Shown piece after piece: positions 55,432 to 64,000 of a DNA stretch of 64,000 bases. The notes below the pieces were generated by a model that saw nothing but the letters and a program-made list of their open reading frames with translations, was not told the DNA's origin and made no database searches. A program made the translations under genes and the position numbers. The stretch covers positions 11,215,001-11,279,000 of the forward strand of contig CM059585.1 in the NCBI GenBank assembly GCA_030407085.1, in the 5' to 3' direction. Each line of letters begins with the position of its first letter. The stretch's first letter is position 1. This DNA comes from Trichopria drosophilae. Lineage: Eukaryota; Arthropoda; Insecta; Hymenoptera; Diapriidae.

Positions 55432-56549
55432 TATACGCCGTGTAACGCCACCTATAACACCGCGTTTACTAGGAGAAAAATTATGAAAAACTAAACCGGA
55501 AGTTTCTTTTCTAAAATTGGATTTGAGGCAAATTTGATTGGCGAGCCATCGAAGTTTCGAAAAAAAATCACCATTTTTGCAATAACTCGGTTCTTTTTGA
55601 AGTTATGTTAACTAGTGAAAATCCATATTGAAGACATTTTCAAGCTCTACAAATATTTCTCTTGTTATAGCCAAAAAAAGGGGGAAATGACGATTTTTGC
55701 GTTTTTCCGCGTCTAACTTTTTTCGCTAAACAGCTAACGAAATAACACACAGAAAGAACATGTAGGCCTTGAAAAAACGAACAATTTAACCCTTAATACA
55801 ATGTGATTCGATAAAAATTGAAACCACGAGGAGCCTTTCAAAGTCATAGAATTGGCGAAAAAACGAGTTTTGCGAATTTAAGACGTTTTTCGTCAATTCT
55901 GCGACTTTAAAACACTCCCTGTGGGTTTAAATTTTATTGAATCGCTTTCGATTATGGATCAAATTGTTCTTTTTTTTTTTGCCTACAACTTCTTTATTGT
56001 GATATTTCGTTAGCTGTTTAACGAAAAAAATTGGACAAGAAAAATCACAAAAATGGGGGTTTTTCACCCTTTTCATGGATTTAACAACCCTGGAAAACCT
56101 GAAAAGTTAATGAAGCGTTATGCGAGCGTAAAAATGTTAAAATTCGCGGTTATAATACCCTGAACACACTCCTTAGCTCTCTGGCAAAAATCGAAGAGTC
56201 GTTAAGCGTTTTTTTGTCCAAATTCAGTCTTTGTTAACGCTTTTCACACTCCTTTGACACTCTTACAGTCACTCTTAAGTAACGCCACATTTTTGCCAGG
56301 GAAGGCAAAATAAAAATATTGGTAGATCAAAGAGCCTCAGAGGTGAATTGTAGAGCTAAAAAATAACTTTAATATGAACTTCGACTGGTTAACATAACTT
56401 CAAAAAGAATCGAGTTATAGCAAAAATAGTGATTTTTTTTCGAAACTTCGATGGCTTGCAAATCAAATTCTAAGCCTCAGATCCAATTTTGGAAGAGGAA
56501 CTTCTGGCTCAGTTATCAGGGTGTCATAGGTGGCGTTACACGGTGTATA
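55432..56549. mobile_element. Foldback with TATAC(A/G)CCGTGTAACGCC ends
   Basis: TATACGCCGTGTAACGCCAC at the left and the inverse of TATACACCGTGTAACGCCAC at the right. Arms of about 200 bp share CGAAGTTTCGAAAAAAAATC and TGAAGTTATGTTAAC. No coding sequence is seen. Confidence 0.75.
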
Positions 56550-56584
56550 CTCACAATAAACGAAAAGGAATTGAAAAGGGTTCA

Positions 56585-56835
56585 CTAATTCCAAAATTAT
56601 GAAAAAATAATTTATGGATCCTAGAAAATGCCAGAGAAATTAATTGAAAACTGACCGAAAATTTTCGGAAATAAATAAAAATCACTTATTTTGTTGGGTA
56701 GTTTCTAGGATACCGTTTACAGTAATTACAATTGTCCTTACAAAGCCCAAATTTGGAAAAATCGATTCAGTCATTATTTATTTGAGGTTTTTAGTGAAAA
56801 TTCCTACCTTTTCGGCCGAAGACTTTAGAACCCCT
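56585..56835. repeat. Fragment related to the 3' region of the CCCAG element
   Basis: AAAAATCGATTCAGTCATTA and GACTTTAGAACCCC resemble 36255-36285 and, inverted, GGGGTTCTAAAGTC at 35965. The open frame at 56644-56847 is a by-product. Confidence 0.5.
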
Positions 56836-57043
56836 TTAAGGGGGTAACATAAACGAGTAAAGTTATTGACCCAGTGACCGGTACCTGACCACTCAAGCAG
56901 GTTTCTTGTTTATTACGATATGTAAAGTATATATAAAATACATTTTTATGTAGCAATTTTCTTCCGTTAATTACAGTTCACTACGTGAAAAGATCATTTC
57001 AATTGATGTATTATTTTTAATAATAAATGCGTTTGAATGTTAG

Positions 57044-57247
57044 CCCAGACACCAAAATAAAAAAAAAGCTCACAATGAACTCTAAATGTTATCTAAAAGA
57101 GGTCAGATGACCCACTTTCTGAGGTTTTCCTGAACATGAGCTCGTAATGATGTCATAATCGTGTCAGTAAAAAGAAAGTGGGTCATCTGACCTCTTTTAG
57201 ATAACATTTAGAGTTCATTGTGAGCTTTTTTTATTCTGCAGTCTGGG
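57044..57247. mobile_element. 204-bp MITE of the CCCAG family
   Basis: CCCAGACACCAAAATAAAAA at the left and the inverse of CCCAGACTGCAGAATAAAAA at the right. The arms are nearly perfect over about 80 bp (AGCTCACAATGAACTC, AAAAGAGGTCAGATGACCCA). GAGCTCGTAATGATGTC in the centre resembles the subterminal words of the long copy. Confidence 0.8.
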
Positions 57248-60200
57248 AACTGTCAAACATAGCGCCATGTTCAGTTCATTTCTTATAATATTCCCAAGAT
57301 AAGTTCAATATTGGTTAAGCCGACGGTTTAGGGGTGAAATAAATAATATATAATATGGAAAATTTGTATTTAAATTCATTTTATTATTAAAAAGTATGTA
57401 GCTATATATTGATATGTACAATTCGCCCTCGGCACATAAGCAACCCCACCGGCGGCTCTGGAAGTTTTTGAGCATGTTCGATGATTTGCGATTGAAAATC
57501 GTGACTATTTCTTTTATTTTTTAGCACTTTTTGGATGAATGTCTTTTAATTTTCTTCGCTTCTTTTCTCTCAGTTTTCTTTACGAACCTCGAATTTCTGA
57601 AGCAAGCTGTAACGACAAATCAAACATCATGGAGAACTCATAACCGTTTCGTCTCCTAACCTCTTGCTGCAATCATTTAATTTTTGTATTTACAGTAATA
57701 TTTCCGTGATATTTCAGTAAACACTATAAATTTGCACGTCTTATTTCACTGAAATTGCATTTTAATAATTTTAATTATTATAAAAGCTTTAAACTAATGA
57801 TGGCTATCAATAGGAACATGAATGTTCACTTACTGGCCCAATTCATTTTCGGCCTGGGTAGTGCATCACGTGTGCTTACATTTTTATTCATATTTAATTT
57901 TCTTAATGAAAATTAATATTTTTTAATATTTTCATGCATAATAGAAATGTATACTTATTTTCTGTCGTAAACAAACGTTTACGTGAATTATATTGCGCTT
58001 AATAATGCTTAAGCCTCCTAAGAGGTCAGGTACCGGAACATCAACGGAAAAGAAGCACAATTTTTTTTTGCACAATGCAAAATTCCGACTATGAATAGTT
58101 TGTGGTTTGTTGGCCCAATTAACCAGGAATTATACAGAATCGGCATTTCGGATTCTGATTGTTTTCCGGTTGAAATTGCGTATTAGAAAATCTTATTCGA
58201 TTTAGTCCGATCTTATACGTTCTTGTCATTCGAAAATGGAATGAATTCGATTTTATACAACAGCATAATATACATACATCATATACGGAGCCTCAGCATT
58301 CGGTTACTGTCACATGACGACAGATGGCACCGTAACTCGAAAGCATAAGCGCATACTCTATTTCGTACTAAGTGAGATTCGCGACGTACTAGGCATTGTG
58401 TCATATTTATTACAAATCACTAGTACAGTTAGCGAAAGCATATTGAATCATGACGCCTCCTATCGAAATGTAACAAAACCACATCCTGATAGATACCATG
58501 TGGAGATTATTATGAGTAATCGCATGGAGAATGTACAAAACAACACAGCCATATACGGCCATGGACATGTTATCGCGATAGTGAAAGTAGTCTGAACTAG
58601 CGTAGCTTAGTCTGAACTGTTCCGTAGGGGATGATAAGTTCCATATTGTTAATAAAAATAGTAATTCTTGTCTACACAATCAGTTTGAAATAGAAAGTCA
58701 AATTACTTAAGACGGAATTTGTCCCCAATCCAGTCAGTGCAATTTCTAATGAATCTGAGTCAAAGCACTTTAGGAATGATGAAGGATTCGGTTGGACCTT
58801 GACTTTGTTTTCGGCTTTTGAAATAGCAGAATGCAATTGACTGCAATTTCAAACAAAATTAGATAAAATTAATTTGGATTGAAGATTCGTTCGGATTGAA
58901 TAGAGTTTAATGACTTTAAATATACCGCCAACAAATTCCGCGGTGTTATACATCGGATAACATTTCTATATTGCACTTTGATCAGGAAACTGTCAACGTA
59001 ACCACTACACCTATATATATATATATATATCATGACATACAGACAGTTTGGGTACGAAAAAGTACAATAAATTTTCATTTTTCTAACCCAACGAAATCTA
59101 TCCTAAAATCTAGAATTTAAACCGTATGAGCTCATTTCGATTAATATATTTTTTCGGTTTTAATTAACAAAATTTTGGCCATTGATATACTATAACTTCT
59201 GTATCATTGTGAATGGAAGTCCCCCGACTATTGTAATTTGATACGAAGAGTCTAAATTTAAATCTATCCTTAGAAACATGTAATGGGTATCTTTTCAGTG
59301 ATACCTTGTCTAAATAATATCCGATAAGAAGAATTCGGCGTTTGTTTAGCTTATTCTGTTCCTAACTGACTGAAAAATCATTAAATCGGAGTAAGAAATA
59401 TCTGTTTTATTCTTTTTAGAAACGTATATTTTTTAATCTGGGTGTCACTATGAGCAATATAAGTATATTTTAGTTGAATAGATTTTTCCTTTCATAAGAG
59501 AAGTATCTATGTATTTTTATTCTAAAAAACTAAGGTAAAATCGAATTTTACTTCGAAAAAGTGTGCCTATCGGTTTGGACATTATTTTAATTATACGGAA
59601 AAATGATTATGTTATTTTCAAACTTATATAATAAAATAATCATTAAAAAATTAAAAAATAACTTGATTGCGTTTTTACGCAGCGTAAAAGAGGTGTCGTT
59701 TAAAAACATGTTCTAAAATATTATTTCTGTCTAAATAATCACGATATTCTCTGCAACATATTGATTACGCGGAACACGTGCGGTCATAATAGCATTTGCA
59801 TTTTGACTGACGTACTGGGCATTGATGATACAATCGCATTATTAAAAACCTGCTTGAAACACAAAATATCGCTATTAGCAGACGAAGAGAATAAACGACG
59901 ATCAGTGACACATTAGTAAAGTATAAGAAAAAATAAAATAATGAGAAAAGGATTTCATTTGTTAATCTTTCCCTACAAAGAGTAATATATATTAATTCGA
60001 AACCTATTTGGATTCCAGGAGCCAAACGTAGCTGCAGGTGTTGCGAACACACCTAGCGGCAATTAAAAATAATAAACAAATTGATTATAAAAATAATTAT
60101 AGTTGAGTTGCGTGGGTTTAAATTTACGAAATATGTCATCAAATAACGTACATATTTTGCTTTGCATTTGATGTAAAATAATTGACAATCGCAGACCTAA

Positions 60201-63200
60201 AGACTTTTTCGAAATGTAACTCGGCAGTTAACAGCTCAAATACATATTGAATCAAGGATTATAAGCATAAATTAATATCTTCTTGTTGATGATACACAAT
60301 AAATTATAATTTTTTCCTTATTTCTTATCTTTCATAATTCAGAAATTACTTATTTACAATGAAAGTTTGTTAAATGAATCTGTAATTATTCTAAAGTTAT
60401 TTCCCGTCTAATTATATCCGAAAAGAAAATAATTTGTATATAAAATTAATATCACCAAGAACCAAATAAGTCCAGTTTTACCGTTTAATAGAATTTTATT
60501 TCAATGAAAACGAGAATAAATCAGCGTATTTTAATTTACTTCATAATCTTTGTATTATATTGACCTGCTTTTATTTTAGTTTCCTACTTTAGCATGCGTT
60601 TTTATCTGTTCTTGTAATTCTTTTTAAGCAGAAATGTTGATTAATCGTTTTAATATTATCTACTTATAAATAACAGCAAAAGTAGTTAATCCCCTTATTT
60701 CTCTGATTTTGAAAATGTTATTGTTGACGTGATTTTTATAGTGTTATTCAAAATGGCATCCTCAACCAAAAATTATTTTAAAAACTTCTGGACCCTCAAA
60801 GTTAGAAACAAATTTGTAAACAAAAAATTATTTGTTTTCAAATTTGGCGTCATATTGAAATTCCTGTTGACTGGAACTATATTTTAACCTCGCAATATTG
60901 AAGAGCGACCTTGAAAACTTTAGGTTATGGAGTTTGAAATTGTCCGAAGCTTTCGTTACTAAAGTAATCGTTTAAACAAAAATAAAACTTTTGTACTCTT
61001 AAGTGTTAATGGGTTAATCTAATTAAATTAGATCATGACTGTCCTCGACATTATATATACATACAAGCATGTACATGTCAATTTAATTACAACTATAATT
61101 TTCGCCTAAGGAATTGGTATAAATACCACGTAAGGACATTGGCCCTCGTAATTTGTATCAGAAAATAATAGTAACACAAAAATGAACAAAAATCAATTCA
61201 AATTTAATTTATGATATAAACTACACAGATACGAAAGCCGTATGACGATTTACGAATTAGAATTCATTAAAATAGTGATTTAAAAAAAAAAAATAATTTT
61301 ATGATTTTATGAATGTAATCTTATTTAATTCGTTACATTTGTATTTACATATTTTTTAATATAGCTAGAACGGAATTAATATTTGTTTCAAACCAAATAG
61401 ATAGAGCATGTCATCCGTCCAACTGACAATTTGTTATTGTCGTATTCGTCACCAGGAAGCAAAAATACATAAAACACTGGAATATTAAATCTTTTTTACG
61501 AGGACGTGTGTTTTCCGAAAGTTTCCCCAAATCATTCTATTAACGATAACTTATTTTCTGCTGAAAATTATTATGTGATGTATCATAATATATATCACGC
61601 CATCTAAAAAATTAAAGAAAATATTTTTTTTCTTTGTCATAAGCAATTTAAAATTATGAATGCATATCTGCAATCGCGAAAAAATGGGATATATAACAAT
61701 ATACTACTGTAAATTTGTTTATTTCAACATTGAAGTAAACAAATGTTTTACATGTGGTCGTATCCGCTTAGTATTTAAAATTTAGTCCGACATTTTAAAT
61801 TCATAGTACCCAAAATAAATTGGAGAGACTAATTAACAAATTCTGATCACGGAGAAATGATTTTCATCAATTTGCACCCTGTTTCAACCACTATTTTGTT
61901 GCAACTGAGGTTTATGACCTACGCTGAAAACAAAGGCATGACCATTCGTACTGTTTTTCTTTTCCAGTTGGTAGGTCACGAACATATAAACTAAAATTAC
62001 GTAACACGGAGATTCTTGATATGCACGCGAGGTACAATCACTTCTGAGCGTATTTTATTTTATCAAAAGTATTCAGTGACGGAAACAAATCCAAAACCTG
62101 GCATTGAATAACACGACCACTTAAAAAACCGACACTTTTATATACCAACAATTTAAAAACCCCGACAGCTTGGTGACTTTTCAATTATCGGGTTTCCCCA
62201 TTTTTTTAAATAGTCAAGTTTTTAAGAGTCCAATTTGACATGCGCTTTTCTTCATATAGTTAGTTAGTTCTTATAAAGACACTTAGGTAGGAGAGTCCCC
62301 AGGAGGGTCCCCTTGCCGACCGCCATAATAGTAACGGCTATGCGAATGCTAAAAATAATTTTTTCGTTACGGGCAAAGTTTTTCAACAAACAGGAATCCT
62401 TCCTTGATATCCCTCGCTGGTTGATGAAGTTCATTGACTTGATTGTCGGAGATTAAGAAAGCAAAGAAATAAGGTTAAGGTTTTCGACAATTTCCAGAAA
62501 GGTGGTCCTAAACCGACCTACTCGTGGTCCATAACCGACCCCTGTCTTAGTTAGTGAATTGCAAAAAGTAGTGAAATATCAAGCTCTCACGGCAATGTCC
62601 CTAAACAAGGTGATTTCTAATTCATTGATATATTTTTTATTTTGCTATCAAATACATTTGAATCATTTTTAGAAAACAAAAAATGCACGTCTTAATGAAA
62701 TACTAAAGGACTTAATTTGGTTATACGCTTCTTTAGTGTTTTTGATGTTTATTATTTTTCGGTTCGTTTTTTAAATTTCGTAATTAATAAAACATAGTAA
62801 ACATGGTATATGCATCGAATAGTCTATTGCAATACAAGGGCATGAAGTAAGTGTTTTGCAACTTTTATTTATTAATACTTCGGCTGGCCTGTCGTCGGGG
62901 TCGAAGTTTTGAAAATGCTCATTTTCAATTTTACGTCGAGTCAGGCCATAGGTCATAGTTGTAAATCATTTTCAATTTTCATACATATAAGAAACACGAT
63001 ATTGTTGTAATATCTATCGAAGCCACTTGGACCTAAATATGACTGGACCCCCAAATATCAATATAATTTTATAATATAATTGAAAGCTGTTAGTAAACTA
63101 ACGAGTATCAAGGAATAGCCGACTCTCCACTGGGTCAAAATTTCTGAGCGAGCGAAGCGAGCGAGGCACCACACCAATACTAGTTTTATATTGAGTATCA

Positions 63201-63202
63201 AT
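57248..63202. other. 6-kb non-coding stretch
   Basis: AT-rich with no supported gene. (TA)n occurs at about 59012-59030. The frame at 58314-58595 (93 codons) and its antisense partner have no domain and are not called. 62280-62340 is slightly GC-richer with GAGAGTCCCCAGGAGGGTCCCC. 61440-61475 carries ATTCGTCACCAGGAAGCAAA, a worn relative of the CTGATAACGAAT module of 1.3 and 6.2 kb. Confidence 0.35.
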
Positions 63203-63408
63203 CCAGATAGCAGAATACAAAAATAGTCCAGAATGATCTCATAATATGTTCAACATAGGTCAGATAGTCTAATTACGAGTTTTTTCTGAACTTGATATCA
63301 TTATGAGATAATTACGGCCTCGAGTTCAAAACAACCTCACAATTTGACTCATCTGGTATAGAACACATTATCAGATCATTCTAAAGTATTTTTTATTCTG
63401 CTATCTGG
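63203..63408. mobile_element. 206-bp MITE of the CCCAG family
   Basis: CCAGATAGCAGAATACAAAA at the left and the inverse of CCAGATAGCAGAATAAAAAA at the right. The first 12 bases match the right end of the 8.5-kb long copy (CCAGATAGCAGG). Inside are GAATGATCTCATAATATG, ATCATTATGAGATAAT and CAGATCATTCTAAA, the same words as in its subterminal regions. Confidence 0.85.
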
Positions 63409-64000
63409 AAAAGCTCTCAAATAAGAGTACTTTTTTGAGGCCTCATACATAAGAGGTCTTATAGAGTTCTTAAAATCAATGACTAAGTCTTCTTAAAGAT
63501 AAACTGCAAGAGTTATTTCTGATTAATGTTAACGATTTTACAGTACTTAATACTTCTTAAAGAGCTCTTAAAGTTGTTTTACTAGTTGTGAAGGAATGCA
63601 TTTCAATACTTTTTTATACATTTCCGATTACTTGGTACCCACACTGCGAAAACGAGTGTCTTAATTTGAGACCCTTTCGTCCTCACTTTTAAGTCGTTTT
63701 TGGGTGTCTTATAGTAATACGTGATAAATTACTTTTTTTGGTGCGCCAGAAGTGTCTTCAATCACAATCTGAATGTACTGCTCGGTAATTGATATGTAAC
63801 CTAAAAGTATTTGATATTTATGTGAAAATGGATCAACATTCACGTTCTGTTGGCAATTTTCGGGCTAATTACTTTGAAGTCTTAATTAACCAAGTGATTA
63901 TATACCAACAGTACATTATTTGTTTCACCCATATTGAATTTACGAATACAATAATGAACCGTTGTAATCACATGAACCGAACCACCGCGCATCAACAGAG
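63409..64000. other. Non-coding right edge
   Basis: AGAGGTCTTATAGAGTTCTTAA-type words (63450-63560) resemble the subterminal repeats of the CCCAG family and may be part of a further worn copy. No gene is seen. Confidence 0.3.

Noticed and set aside
58314..58595. 93-codon open frame on the plus strand
   Set aside because: No recognisable motif and no splice or promoter context; the antisense is equally open.
62771..62956. 61-codon minus-strand frame (MTYGLTRRKIENEHF…)
   Set aside because: Protein-like start but no domain, partner exon or conserved feature.

Overview
The window looks like a repeat-dense piece of an insect nuclear genome, most likely Hymenoptera. The DNA is AT-rich, the genes have short GT-AG introns, and about half of the legible sequence is transposon-derived. 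No rRNA gene, tRNA gene, operon or CRISPR array was seen. Order-level placement is inference. All domain calls were made by eye from translations, and boundaries may be off by a few bases.

Host genes sit mainly at the edges. The first coding exon of a MEGF8-like CUB/EGF receptor gene leaves the window at the left (minus strand, 57-261). A microcephalin (MCPH1) gene of three exons lies at 49.9-54.0 kb (plus strand), with two C-terminal BRCT domains and a transposon-filled second intron. A MATH-remnant/BTB protein gene of the SPOP/TDPOZ type lies at 28.2-29.35 kb (minus). A broken N-terminal piece of a DHX36-like helicase lies beside it at 27.06-27.42 kb. An unidentified terminal exon lies at 9.23-9.46 kb.

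The rest is layered mobile DNA. From left to right: a long-inverted-repeat DNA transposon with a decayed DDE-like ORF (1.2-6.3 kb), with another foldback against its right end; a 96-bp tandem array (8.3-8.8 kb); a deleted gypsy-type LTR element (12.25-13.25 kb); a 133-bp hAT MITE with perfect 8-bp target duplication (14.6 kb); an R1/Jockey/I-group non-LTR retrotransposon that interrupts a pogo/Tigger-type DNA-binding exon (16.6-20.4 kb); several foldbacks sharing one recurrent 'AAAATGGCGGAT' module (20.9-22.7, 25.1-26.6, 30.1, 33.5 and 46.2 kb); and a wide inverted repeat (25.1 and 34.0 kb) that encloses the helicase fragment and the BTB gene.

The most interesting locus is 34.9-45.3 kb. A long element (36782-45293) with CCCAG-type ends carries two genes on one strand. 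One is a 667-codon TNP2/CACTA-like transposase. The other is a multi-exon DUF4806 protein gene whose checked junctions keep the reading frame. Beside it, inverted and inserted in the RT domain of a second non-LTR element, is a 1.6-kb short copy that kept both ends and only the last two DUF4806 exons. Tiny relatives with the same ends occur at 57.04 and 63.20 kb. This resembles the autonomous/defective layout of plant En/Spm and suggests that the DUF4806 protein is a transposon accessory protein. The DUF4806 gene is itself invaded by an element carrying the first exons of what looks like a SWIM-type gene.
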